From Ophiostoma sp. CBS 140.51 (taxonomy: Eukaryota > Ascomycota > Sordariomycetes > Ophiostomatales > Ophiostomataceae): a stretch of DNA of 41,145 nucleotides. The stretch is from assembly GCA_029298735.1 (NCBI GenBank), contig JANSLP010000289.1, positions 1 to 41,145 of the forward strand. The letters run 5' to 3'. Each line of letters begins with the position of its first letter. The stretch's first letter is position 1. Position numbers and translations under genes: made by a program. This document shows, in pieces, positions 27,899 through 38,336 of this stretch. The notes beneath the pieces were generated by a model, which did not search any database, had not been told where the DNA came from, and worked only from the letters and a program-made list of their open reading frames with translations.

Positions 27899-29835
27899 CT
27901 AAATCAGCAGCTTCTTGATCTCGGCGACGAGATCGTCCTCAGAAACCAGTTGGCCGCGGTCCTTCTCGTCGGCCTCGCCACTGCCGCTACCAAGCTGCTT
28001 GAGGCGGACCTGGCCGTTGGCCAGCTCATCCTCGCCCAGGATGACACCCAGCGGCACATCCTCGGCGGCTTTGAACTGCTGGGGCAGTCTCGGCTTGGTC
28101 TTGGCAGCGAACTCGGCCTTGATACCGGCGTCCCACAGACGGCGCGCAATGGACATACGCTCCTTGAGCAGACCGTTGAAGTTGCCACCGCCAAAGGCCA
28201 TGACGTAGACGTCAGTCTCACGGACGCGCGACTTGCCCTCCTCCTTCTCGCGCTTGGCCTTCATAATCGTAAAAATACGGTCGACACCAAACGAGATACC
28301 GACGCAGGGGATCTGGGTCTTGCCGTACATGCCGACGAGGTTGTCGTAACGGCCACCAGCGGCGATGGAGCCGACCTGGATCTCCTCGACGCCGCCCTTC
28401 TTCTTGGCGGGCTTGCCACCAGCAGCTGGTGCTGTGGCGTCGGCGGCAGCGCTGGGCTGTGCAATGACCTCGAAGATGAGGCCCGTGTAGTAGTCGAGAC
28501 CACGGCAGAGGGACAGGTCAAACGAAATCTTCTTGCCGGGGACGCCAAAGGCATCGAGGAAGCTGGTCAGTAGCTCCATATCCTCAACACCCTGCTTGAT
28601 GTTGGCATTGGCAAAGAGGGACTCGTCGGCCTTGAGCAGAGAGACGATTGTGGGGATGTCGCCGCTGTGCTTGACGTACTCGCCGATGCGGTCGGCAACG
28701 GCCTCCTCCAGGCCCTTCTCCTCGACCATCTCCTTCTTGACGTCGGCCCATGGCACCTTGTCGAGCTTGTCGACGGCAGAGCTGATGGCACGGATTTTGT
28801 CTGCGGGGACACCCGAGACGGCAAAGATACCGTCGAGGATCTGGCGGTGGTTGAGCTTGATGACAATCTGCTCCTTGAGGGCCTCGAAGATTTCGTAGAT
28901 GACGCGCAGGATCTCGGCGTCGGGGATCATGCGGTCGTAGACGCCGGCAATATCGAAATCGCACTGGTAAAACTCCCGCATGCGACCACGGGCGACGGCA
29001 GGCTGATCACGGCGGTAGACCTTGGCGATCTGATACCGCTTAATCTGCTGGACCTTGTTCATGGCGAGCCAACGGGCAAAGGGGACGGTCAAGTCGTAGC
29101 GCAGGGCGGTCAGCTCGCCACCCTGGTCGGCCAGGTCGTAGATGAGGCGGGAGTCCTCGCCATACTTGCCAGCAAGCACCTCCTTGAGCTCGAAGACGGG
29201 GGTATCTAAAGGGACAGCGCCGTGGCGCTTGAAGACGTCGGTGATGGTGGTGCTGCATGCCGTTAGTAAGAATGCCAGTTATCATATCCTGGACGTCGAG
29301 GGCGCACATACAAAATCTCATCACGCAGAATCATGTCTGCGCCGGTCCAGTCGCGCGTGCCCTTGGGCGTCTTGAGCTGGACGGCCGGGCCCTTGGCCTT
29401 TTCCTTTCCTTCTTTGGACGCCATGTCGTCGTCGATGTCTAGGTCGTTTTCGGGGTCGTAGGAGGAGGTGTAATTGTCAGTGTCAAACTCGTTGTCGTCA
29501 GCAGCTAGTGCGGCGGCAAGCTGTCTGCGTTGCGACTTGGCCTTGCGCGAGTAGTAGACGACTTTTCCTTTTCTTGGTGGGGTCGACGAGGCTGTCGCGG
29601 GGAGGGGTCTGCGCGGGCAGGGGTGGCGTGGGAGCGCGCGAGGGGCTGTAAGCGGAGCAGTAGAGTAGAAGCGAGTGCAGACGGCGCCGATAGCGAGGGA
29701 GGAGGGGAGTTGTTGGAAGGACTGTGCCTGTCGAGTCTGTTGGAGCGAATTCCGGACGAAAGTTGAAGGAGTGAAACGAGCAAAATTGCTGGCGATGGAG
29801 CGGCTGTTGCGTGCAATTGGCAGGCTCAACTGCAT
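27899..29835 (-). CDS. HTS1: Histidyl-tRNA synthetase, probably dual cytosolic/mitochondrial
   Basis: Two exons on the minus strand, 29835-29312 and 29252-27899, separated by a 59-nt intron (donor GTATGT, branch TTACTAAC, acceptor CATGCAG). The spliced product has 625 residues; the junction reads LRDEIF then TTITDVFKRHG, as in class II HisRS. The enzyme charges tRNA-His with histidine using ATP. Motif 1 starts at KGTRDW near residue 158; motif 2 is IAKVYRRDQPAVARGRMREF near 250; the HisA histidine motif is LCRGLDYYTG near 424; motif 3 is GISFGVDRI near 492; the C-terminal anticodon-binding domain covers about 525-625. The first 60 residues are Arg/Ser-rich without acids and contain RFYST, a mitochondrial presequence pattern. 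An internal ATG (codon 138, base 29424, GACATGG context) opens MASKEGKEKAKG and would give a 488-residue cytosolic form, as known for yeast HTS1. Residues 90-137 between the starts are acidic and unexplained. Confidence 0.95.
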
Positions 29836-30827
29836 GCCTGGGTGTGCGAGGACTGGTCTAATAAGTCCTGGGGGGGAGGGGGCGGGGAACTGGTCAAGCC
29901 GTGGACGTGGAGGTGGTCCTGTCGAGGTGCTCGTGTGTTCTGGCAGATTTGTTTATCTTGAGTCACAGCCGTGTCACAGATTGGAAAGAAGTGTTTATTA
30001 GCTGCCGTCTTTTAGGGCAGGGGAGACTGAAAAAAAAAGTATCGCCCCAAACAGGGCAGAATTGTTGTTCCGCCACTGACATGCCACTGTAACAGAATTG
30101 GGCAGGCACGACCCCGCCGTCGGACAGCGCCAGTTGCTCTTGCCGGTGCCAGATTTTTTTGTGGTGTTCCTTCCTGCAAGGGCCGATCCACTTTTGTCAA
30201 GATGGCCGCCTGATATGTCAGGCATTTCTCAGCCACCCACATTTATATCCTGGAGCCTTCTTCCCTGCCACGCGCAAGCGGGTCTTCATAAGACTTTCTG
30301 TTCTCTGATTGGCTGGATGAGACAGCTACCCCAAGCGGCCCGCCTCAGCCTATTTGCAAAGCAAACAATGGCACCAGGCAATCAGCGTCGTCTCACCAAC
30401 AGCATCGCGACATTGGGCTCGTCTTCCACAACCATCAGCAACGGCCGACCCCCATCCCGATCCGGCCACCGCTGCCGACTGTCGAGACTGTTCACCTCGA
30501 TTATTGATTCTATCGTTCTTACGGGCGCTCAACGAGCGGCGCCATCTCGATAACAACGGCTTTCTTTCTTTCGTCGTCAATCTGCCTCGGCTTCGCTTCT
30601 TCAAATATAGTCATCAATCTATTTCGGAGGAAATCAACGGCCGCGCGTACGTAAGATGCTGCGTATGCACTCTACGGCCGTCCATCAAAAATAGATCCTC
30701 GCCATATCCCGTCGGACTCCAATATCGTTGTCCGGCGCCGGTTATCCGGGGTTACGCTTCTTTTCTCGACATTCCGCCTCTCCCTTTTATCTGTGCCATT
30801 TGAAGCGTAGCCGCCATATCGCCCACC
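29836..30827. promoter_or_regulatory. Divergent promoter between HisRS and the Mch1-like gene
   Basis: A 992-base head-to-head region. A perfect TGAGTCA is at 29959-29965, and TGATTGGCT (a CCAAT box on the other strand) is at 30306-30314. A TTTATATCC TATA-like word lies near 30241-30249. C/T-rich tracts precede the Mch1-like start. Frames here have no recognisable domain. Confidence 0.6.
29959..29965 (-). promoter_or_regulatory. Gcn4/CPC1 site (TGACTCA) upstream of HisRS
   Basis: Read toward HisRS the site is a perfect TGACTCA, the consensus of Gcn4 and its filamentous-fungal relatives CPC1/CpcA. It is 124 bases upstream of the long-form start codon. Cross-pathway amino-acid control of aminoacyl-tRNA synthetase genes is known in fungi, which supports function. 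It also sits upstream of the divergent Mch1-like gene, but 860 bases away. Confidence 0.6.
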
Positions 30828-32948
30828 ATGTCCGAAACGCCTCCGCTCTCCTCCTCCTCCTCCTCCTTCTCCTCGACCCGCTCCTACTCTCCCGACCTCT
30901 CCTCCTCCCGAATCTACCGTCGTCGCACGCGAAACAATGCAGCTTCTGCTGCATCAAGGCGGACCGCCCGGACAGTCGCCTTTGTGTCGGCCATCGTCTC
31001 GGCGTTGTGTGCAGGATCTGTCACAGTCTTCTCGCTGTATGGGCACATCTTCCAGGAGCGGCTACACTACTCGCAGTTCCAGGTGAATGGCGTGGCTATC
31101 GCAGCTAGCATTTCATGCTATCTGCCGGTGTCGCTGATGGGCTATGTCTGTGATCGTGTCGGCCCGGCACCACTCTCTCTGCTGTCGAGTGTGCTATTCG
31201 GTGGTGGTTACGGTTTGGCTGCAATCCTGTACAAGAAGGCGGCGACGGAGGCGACGGCTGGCACAGGCGGTGCTGCGCCGCCAACCACAAGAGCGTATGC
31301 GCTGATGGTGACTGCGTTTGTGTGCATCGGCTCTGCAACGTGTGCCATGTACCTGAGTGCTGTGGCGACGTGCGCCAAGAACTTTGGCCGTGGCCGGCAT
31401 CGTGGTCTAGCCCTGGCGGCGCCGATTGCGGCGTTTGGTCTTAGCGGCATGTGGCAGAGCCAGCTCGGCAGTCGTCTGTTGTACGAGCGCCTGCCGCCTT
31501 TACCCGAAGATGGACCTAATGCGCCGCCTCGCCATGGCGATGTGAACGTCTCTGCCTTTTTCCTCTTCCTGGCCATTCTTCTGTCTATTGTGGGCTTGCT
31601 TGGCACGTTTACACTGCGCGTAGTGGACGAGGAGAAGCTGATTGACGAGGCTGTCGATGAGCTTGAGCGCAGCGGTTTGCTGGATGGCAGCGCGCTCTTT
31701 ACGCCATCGACGCCTGGCCTTGCGTCGTCATCGGCTGGCATTGAAGAGACCGCAGGCCGGTCGACGCGCATTGCTCCTGGCGTGAGTCGTGGCAACAGCA
31801 GCGTCAGCATTGCCACGAGCAGCCGGGCACGCAAAAACGGCGAGAACAGCAACGTGAGCCGCTCGTACGGCACCATGGCGCGGTCGAACCCCTTCTATCC
31901 TGCACAGAGCGAAGATGAGGACGATGAGACGGCCGTCGACGAGACGAGCCGCATGCTGCGAGGGCGCAATGCCCGTCGTAGCAACAGAGTGCGCCGCAAC
32001 GGCAACGACGATGAAGACGATGCACTTGCGAGTCGACTGCTTGACCCAGGCAAGGACGACGACGACGACGACGAAGACAGCGATGAAAGTCAGCTCGAGG
32101 CACAGCAGGCGCAGTTCAAGAAGACCTGGGTCCTCAATGCCGAGACGCACCGCTTCCTCACGGACCACACCATGTGGCTATTTGCGCTGGGCTTCTTCTT
32201 TATGATCGGCCCCGGCGAGGCGTTTATCAACAACCTCGGCACCGTAATCAAGACGTTGTATCCTCCGAGTACCAACTTTGCGGCCGGCGGCGGCACTACA
32301 ACGGCTGCAACGCACGTGTCGATTGTTGGCATGACCAGCACCGTGGCGCGACTGTTGACGGGCTCTCTGACGGACCTGCTGGCCCCGCGGCCCCAAACGC
32401 AGCATCTGCAAGCTGGCACATCGTCGTCTTTGCGGTCGGTGGACGTCGAGGAGGAGAGTGCATTCCGCCGCTTCCTGTCGCGGTTCACGGTCTCCCGCAT
32501 CGCCTTTTTGCTGACGTTTGCGCTGATGCTGTCGGCTGGTCTTGTGGTGCTAGCTTCGGGAGCAGTCCAGAACCACGGCGACCGTTTTTGGATCGTGTCC
32601 GGCCTTGTTGGCGCTGGCTACGGTGCCGTCTTCAGCTTAACACCCATCATCATTACGGTCATCTGGGGTGTCGAGAACTTTGGCACCAACTGGGGCATCG
32701 TGGCCATGTTCCCGGCCCTGGGCGCTACCTTTTGGGGCCTCGTCTACTCGGCCGTCTATCAGGCCGGTGTCTCGACGCCCGAGTCGGACGACCCGTCGGC
32801 TGCCGCCGAGGACAACCTCTGCTACGGCACGCAGTGCTATGCACCGACGTTCTGGGCCATGACCGGTAGCGTGTGGTTTGCATGCGTGCTGGTTCTATTG
32901 GCCTGGAAGGGACGCAACGGCTGGTCGCAGCGCGGGATTGTCATTTGA
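30828..32948 (+). CDS. MCH1: Mch1-like major facilitator superfamily transporter
   Basis: A single 706-residue frame with start context CCACCATGT. The N-terminus is Ser-rich (CTC repeats) then basic. Membrane helices start near residue 50 (VAFVSAIVSALCAGSVTVFS) and six fit before about residue 262. A long hydrophilic loop at about 263-440 holds Ser-, Arg- and Asp-rich stretches, including an acidic run near 408-420. Helices then resume (MWLFALGFFFMIGPGEAFINN, then a VSIVGMTSTVARLLTGSLTDLL segment) to the end. QVNGVAIAASISCYLPVSLMGYVCDRVGP is typical of the fungal Mch1/nodulin-like MFS group. The family name comes from similarity to monocarboxylate permeases, but yeast Mch1 has no proven monocarboxylate transport, so the substrate is open. 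It is longer than yeast Mch1 mainly because of the central loop. It shares its promoter region with HisRS. Confidence 0.88.
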   Translation: MSETPPLSSSSSSFSSTRSYSPDLSSSRIYRRRTRNNAASAASRRTARTVAFVSAIVSALCAGSVTVFSLYGHIFQERLHYSQFQVNGVAIAASISCYLPVSLMGYVCDRVGPAPLSLLSSVLFGGGYGLAAILYKKAATEATAGTGGAAPPTTRAYALMVTAFVCIGSATCAMYLSAVATCAKNFGRGRHRGLALAAPIAAFGLSGMWQSQLGSRLLYERLPPLPEDGPNAPPRHGDVNVSAFFLFLAILLSIVGLLGTFTLRVVDEEKLIDEAVDELERSGLLDGSALFTPSTPGLASSSAGIEETAGRSTRIAPGVSRGNSSVSIATSSRARKNGENSNVSRSYGTMARSNPFYPAQSEDEDDETAVDETSRMLRGRNARRSNRVRRNGNDDEDDALASRLLDPGKDDDDDDEDSDESQLEAQQAQFKKTWVLNAETHRFLTDHTMWLFALGFFFMIGPGEAFINNLGTVIKTLYPPSTNFAAGGGTTTAATHVSIVGMTSTVARLLTGSLTDLLAPRPQTQHLQAGTSSSLRSVDVEEESAFRRFLSRFTVSRIAFLLTFALMLSAGLVVLASGAVQNHGDRFWIVSGLVGAGYGAVFSLTPIIITVIWGVENFGTNWGIVAMFPALGATFWGLVYSAVYQAGVSTPESDDPSAAAEDNLCYGTQCYAPTFWAMTGSVWFACVLVLLAWKGRNGWSQRGIVI

Positions 32949-34009
32949 TCGACCGTCGCTCGTCGTTATGTTGTTGTTATGACCACTGTACAATCTTTTC
33001 TTTTGTAACATCTGAGCGAATATCTGACCTTGCGTGGGCATTCTTTTTATCTACTTTTGGCTATCATTTCGCTTGATCTAGAAATAGCTGCATGACGATG
33101 GCTTTTATTTCCTTGGCGTAACATTTTTGATCTAATTTTACTCTTTCATCATTTTGATAATGCCGATATCTGTGACCATGTTAATCTTGCTCTTGTGCCT
33201 ATGATCTCTATCTATGCATCAAAATTAAATTGCTAGCCATCACCATGACCAACATCAACACTTTGATGTCAACATCAATCTCGAATAGACACAATCAACA
33301 GTACCGCAGCAACGGTAATTTCACATTATTTGCCGATATCGCACTTATTCTTTGCTATGTTCAGCTTACATCTTACTCCGCACCTTGGGCTGTCCAAAAA
33401 CGGAAATCGCCAGTACTAACTACTTGATCAGGTAAACGATTCAATCGCCACAATCCGCGAGCTTCCGTGTACCAGCGTCTTTAACCCATGGTCCCGTCAT
33501 TCTCGTATCATTCGGGGTCTGAATATCCAATGCAGACCCCAGAAACGCGCGTCTGTACTCGGTAAGTTAAATACGATCAACTATTTTAAGTTGGGACTTT
33601 CAGGGTCTTTCTTTGACTTCATAACTGTCTCATCTGTTGCATTTTGAGAAGATATTAATCACCGAGTTTCGAGATACATGGTTTTGTGGTCGCGATGTAT
33701 ATCTCAAATGTCAAACACAAGTCGCAACAGGCAGGTGCACAAATTATCCAAATCTGTAGGGGGCGTGCGCTTAACGGGGACATCAGCCCATCAGTATTTT
33801 CTTAAATTGACGACTGGTCAAGAGCCAAAGGCAAATCCAACATGTAAATGTCATACATCGAGGCAGATGCCAGACTTTGTTGTCACCGGCATTGCCAAGA
33901 GGGTTTGTTCGACATCCATTGCTTTGTTGGTTGCCATCTAAAGATGAAGGCATCAAGTTGGCAAAGATGTATGTGTGGAGTCATAATATCTATGATGTCT
34001 GATCAAATA

Positions 34010-34155
34010 TTTTTCAACATCTCGTGCAACCATGAGAGGGTCATTTGCTCCGACCACACTGGCTCCACTTCTGTTTTCATATTCGTGCTCCCCAACGGTA
34101 CAATCCCGTCCTCTTGGGAGTCATTGTTCTCACCTCGGTGAGGGGTTCTGAAATG
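34010..34155 (-). pseudogene. Possible coding remnant, unidentified
   Basis: On the minus strand, after an acceptor-like ACATTTCAG near 34160, one frame reads through about 45 codons of acidic, ordinary-looking protein (NNDSQEDGIVPLGS, then a VEPVWSEQMTLSWLHEM segment) before a TGA. It could be the last exon of a lost gene or part of the same relic as 34375-34880. There is no recognised domain and chance is possible. Confidence 0.25.
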
Positions 34156-34374
34156 TAATGCAATTGTATTTTGTATTGCACCAAGCCTTGCAAGCGCCTA
34201 CTTCCCCAGTTCGCCACTCTGGAAACGCATCCGGATATATCGCCACTGGCGCTGAATTCCCCCCGTTTCATCAACCTATCTTCACCAAGCCTCCAAATTA
34301 ACTGCAGAAAAGAATCAAAATAGAGCATGGGAGGCGTTCACATTTGAAAATCAAGCGCGAGGCACTTCATTCTC

Positions 34375-34880
34375 CTATTCTTTATGATTATCTCTCGCCC
34401 AAAGCTTGGCATTCTTGCCTTCAACTATCATGTGTATGCTTCTGGCAATACGTGTATGTGTGTTGGTGGTACTCTCATCCACCATCTCATTAGCTTTGAT
34501 ATATCGCTTAATCTCGCGCCAATGCTTCTCAATGGATGACCGTTCCTCGAGCGGCTCAATTGGTTGGTCGAGATTAGCTTGTGTCCGCGGCTGATTTGAC
34601 GCCAGGCCGTGTTAGTATTCAACTACTTTGGTACTTGAAGGCTTGGCTTTTTTGTATGTTGCGAGCTTGTCGTTGTTTCGAGGATCTAGATTCTCTAGAT
34701 GGTTGAAGAATACCACCTGCCAGAAATATCATAAACTCGCTTGACTTCGTAAGCGCCTTCTCGCCATCCAACCTCATTGATGGTTGCACCCACGAGAAAA
34801 ACCACACTATCGGGTTGGCCAGCACACCATAGCACAAGATCTAGAAGTGTCGTTGACAACCGTCGGCCGGAACGAGATTT
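34375..34880 (-). pseudogene. Broken gene relic of unknown family, overlapping frames with stops
   Basis: Three minus-strand segments read like true protein but are split by stops and a frame change. The first (34880-34698) contains LDLVLWCAGQPDSVVFLVG and then NEVGWREGAYEVKRVYDISG. The second, in another frame (34728-34615), contains NHLENLDPRNNDKLATYKK and ends at TAA. The third continues in that frame (34611-34378), with PIEPLEERSSIEKHWREIKR and a basic tail, ending at TAG (34375-34377). The order and the shared frame of the last two suggest one ancestral gene with a frameshift near 34700-34730 and at least one nonsense change. The TAA could come from CAA by a CpA-to-TpA change as in RIP. 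I do not recognise the family; a transposon-encoded or duplicated host gene are both possible. Confidence 0.5.
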
Positions 34881-34974
34881 TCACCAGATGCGTAAACCCA
34901 AGACTGTTAACAAAATGGCCGTTTCCGGCCTCGGGTGATCTAGGATTCTTTGGGCTTGACAACAACTTGTAGCC

Positions 34975-37900
34975 TCAGGATGCAAGCAGCACTTCCAGAT
35001 TCCCCGCCCAGTGGCGAGGTACATGATCTCGTTTTTCCCCGCTCTGCTGGCCGGTCTTCCGTGATGTCGACGGTGCCAGACCGCTGGGACGGCAGATACC
35101 GGATCTGGTCTCCGCACGGAATTGACGAATAGCATTGACCACGTCCCTCATCGCATCTTTCCCCTCACCCGTATTCCTTGGATGTACTTGTTGACTCTTG
35201 CCTAGACGTGTAAGCGAAGACCGGAAGGCATCCTGGCGATATCGGTCACCATGCTGGCTTACAACGCTTGTTGTAGGAGTCACACCTCCGTCTTCGCCCT
35301 CGTTTTCGTCGGTTGATGCTGATGGAGGAGGACGAGGAGGAGTTGGTGGTGGTGGTAACCACAAGATGGCATCCCAGGCAGCGTTGTACACGCAAGCACC
35401 AACAGGCACACCAGCGGCGACCTGGTCCGGCGTTGCTGGGCGTATGAGCGCTCGCAACAATGGCCTGGATAGGTTGGCCATGTAGGCGTTTACCGCTCTG
35501 TTGGTCCCTTGCTGGCCACTGCCCACCCACACAGAGAGTTGGACCGTCTTCTTGTTGGCGTTGGCGCTGCTGTTGTTGTTATCGTTCTGGTTGTCATTGC
35601 CGTCTCCCAAGTCAACCACCTCACGAACATACTCGCTGCTGGCGTCGAGCGCTCCAGACAGAGGGTAATGTGAAAGTCGGTCTGACTTTGACTGTCTTGC
35701 CTGGACGGTATGTTCCGTCACTGCACTGGAATGTAAACGATCCGGGGAAGCTGGGCCGCCGGTACCTGGTAGATCGGGCGGTCTCGGGGCGTTGGTGCTG
35801 GCGCTGGCGTTCTCAACGGTGCCTACCGCGCCCACTGCGCCGCCACTCTTCCTCACACCGTTGCCTCGCCCGCTCTCCCCACTTCTCTCGCTTCTCTTCC
35901 CCGCTTCTTCATTACTGAGGTCGAGACTCTGGTCGCCGAACATCTTGGTCGCTGTCGCCTCTATCACAATTTTCGCAGCCGGAGCTGGGTTCGTTTCCCT
36001 AAAGAAGCTAAAGCCTTCATCCGTTCCCGCGTTCAACAGCGCTTTGGCATCCAGGCTGTCAAATGCGCCATCGCCAAGATCTTCGTCCTGTGGTGGATAG
36101 GGCTCGAATTCAAGTCGCAGGTGTCTCAGGCCGCTGAGCATGGTGGGGCCTCGGCGGCGCGATGTCACTGCTGAAATGGCCGCCTGCTGCTCGCGCACTG
36201 CTGCTTCTTGCTCGGCCGCGGAAACAAGAAATCGGATCAGCCTGTCGATTAGAAGGCCGGTGGAGACCCGTGGAAGACAGGTTAATGTGAGCGACTTAAG
36301 GCGGGGGTTCCAATCTGGGCCAAGCCCTTCTTCTTGACCTTGTCCAACAGTTGGATACGCAATCTCGGCCCTTTCGCACAGCACAGTCTCAGCGTACGCC
36401 AGGGCCTCCCGCGGGCTCTTGGATGGATCGCTGAGCGTCGGGATGTGCGTGACCAGCGAGTGATGGACACGCAAGCTGCGCAGGTTGGAGGCCATCACTG
36501 GGCGGAAGAGGTGGCTGCGGCCCAGTATACCACTGAGTGTAAAGGGCACCTGACCATAGGTCGGGATGGCAGGTGATGCGCAGTCAAAGTGCTGAATATG
36601 ACCCTTGGAGCAGCGGAAGATTGACTCAACGCCGTCCACGGTGAAATCTCGGTTGCCACTGAGGTAGAGGTGTGTCAAGGACGGTGGCAGTTTGCAGATA
36701 TCAGCATCTCGGACATGATGCCAATCTAGGGGATTTTGTCCAGGCCCTCCCGCCAGAGCCAGCTTCACGTCCTCGGCACGGTCACTCCTCAGCGGCTCAT
36801 TTCCGGCCAGTCGTGGCAGACTTGGGCAATTGTGATTGTCTGCATCGTAGACGGGCGCGTCCGCCAAGTAGCGGTCTGGGTGTGAGAAGGTGCCACTGGC
36901 TACCGACTCGACGATATACGAGAACCATCCACGCCACAATGGGGGGATTGTTTCGCCTGGGACATCTTCCACGATGGCGAGTTTCCCTTCCACCTCATAG
37001 TGACTCGCTTGTGCAGTCAAATCGTCTACTCCAAAGCAATGATGGAATAGATTGCGTAGGCATCTGTCCGTGAGCTTATTGTAGCTCAAGTCCAGGCTCC
37101 AGATGCGCTGTTTTGCATGTTCGGCAATTGGTACGAGCGAGGCATCGTCTAGTTCCCGTCCTCGAAGCTTGAGGACTCGTAGATGTGGCAAGGCACCCTG
37201 GTTGAATGTGCCCGTCTTGATAATACCTTTGAGCGACCCTGGAACATTGGACATGTCCAGATAAACCAGCTGCCTCCAGTACGATGGATGGAAGAAGTTG
37301 TTCGGCAGTGGCATGCCACATCGTCCAACGTCCAATATCAAGGGCATGGGCCGAGAGCCATCTTCGGGAAAATCTTCGGGATTCAACAGATGCCCAAGAT
37401 CAGACGGATCGTAACCAGTATTGCCACTGAGAACGATACAACGCACAGCCGGGAAGGATGTACCAATGAGCCGGAGAGTCTCCGAGAAACCTCGGCCACT
37501 GGTACCGGCTATGGACGTTGAGACATCAGCAGCGAAGGCCCGAAAGTCTAGGGAGACGATGAGCTGGCGAGTACTACTCCGTACTGTCTTTGCATGCCGT
37601 GTGACAAAAAAGATGAACCACTGTAAGTCTAGAATAGAAGCATACGGCGTTAGTTTACTACATTCGTCTTAATGCAGAGGCAAACGAGCAAGAATCTTCA
37701 TAAAAAAGCATAAAATGCTAAGCAATAGAGCTGCCGAAGACAATGGGCAGGGAAATAGGCAAATAAAACCACACCATCTCGTCTGCTAAATGATACTGTT
37801 CACAAAGCTCTGCGCAATTCTTCAATCGATTACACGCAGACATAGTCTGATAGAATAGGGCAGAAGTCTGTTTAGTGAAAGCTAAAACAGGGCCCCCCCG

Positions 37901-38336
37901 TTGGCTACAAAATGCACCAGGGCGCATGATGGGCCTGAATGGGGATAAGGCCGGCCGTCCATTGTTCCTGTCTTGCCTTGAAGACACGAGGCAGAAAGCA
38001 TCACCAAAAGGAAAATCGAGGGACAAAAGAGGGTCTCATCAACGGCTATGGGGCAGGAAAGACAGACAACCGGTGACAAGAAGGGAAAAAAAGAAAACAA
38101 AGTGCAAAAATGAGGCAAGTATAGGAGGGAAAAAAATACGCACCATCGTTGGGGTGCAGGCCTAGAAGCCTGACGGTTTGCAGTGGGTCGTTCCACAGTC
38201 GAGGAGCGAACTGGTCGTAGAAGCGGCGTGATACTCGACAGAGTTTAGAGTAGTCTTTGAGGGCGACATATGGGGCGACCAGGTCGAGCCAATGACCGCC
38301 GGTCACGGCCTCCTCGTAGGACGGAAGATGGGCCAT
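34975..38336 (-). CDS. F-box-like, leucine-rich repeat protein
   Basis: Proposed two-exon gene: 38336-38144, a 515-nt intron, then 37628-34975; 948 residues. The start (AAAATGGCC) gives MAHLPSYEEAVTGGHWLDL, then an F-box-like helix set YVALKDYSKLCRVSRRFYDQF near residues 28-48. The donor is GTGCGT, the branch ACTAACG and the acceptor TTCTAG; this junction keeps frame and reads HPNDDLQWFIFF. Exon 2 has scattered LRR units (LRVLKLRGRELDDASL, IWSLDLSYNKLTDRCL, LTHLYLSGNRDFTVDGV, LKSLTLTCLPRVS). A disordered Ser/Asn/Gly region lies at about residues 650-760, and a conserved-looking WVGSGQQGTNRAVNAYMANL block follows. F-box/LRR proteins usually select substrates for SCF ubiquitin ligases, but the F-box here is divergent and no Skp1 contact is proven. 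The substrate is unknown. An alternative acceptor at 37621 would break the frame. Confidence 0.8.
37629..38143 (-). other. Unusually long (515-nt) intron of the F-box/LRR gene
   Basis: The donor GTGCGT directly follows ...HPND plus one base; the branch-like ACTAACG lies about 20 bases before TCTAG. The interior contains stops in all useful frames, a pyrimidine-rich first half (sense), and a TTGATGA word that could be a C box, but no matching D box or clear snoRNA fold was recognised. An undetected small exon inside cannot be excluded. Confidence 0.6.

Larger units (their letters stand above)
32949..34974. other. AT-rich convergent intergenic region with gene relics
   Basis: A 2 kb tail-to-tail spacer, clearly AT-richer than its neighbours, especially 32980-33360. 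It includes a broken gene relic at 34375-34880 (listed separately), a weaker open minus-strand segment at about 34010-34155, and an intron-like GTAAGT...TTTCAG stretch on the plus strand at about 33561-33602. No intact gene is supported. The composition and relics suggest a spot where older sequence, perhaps a mobile element or duplicated gene, is decaying. Confidence 0.5.

Noticed and set aside
34975..37446. Treating the 823-codon LRR frame as a complete gene
   Set aside because: The first codon of that frame is GTG, coding sequence continues upstream to an acceptor at 37629, and a matching F-box-like exon lies at 38336-38144.
37718..38026. 102-codon frame within the long F-box/LRR intron
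   Set aside because: No domain; contained in the proposed intron and not needed for the reading frame. Kept only as a reason to check for a cassette exon.
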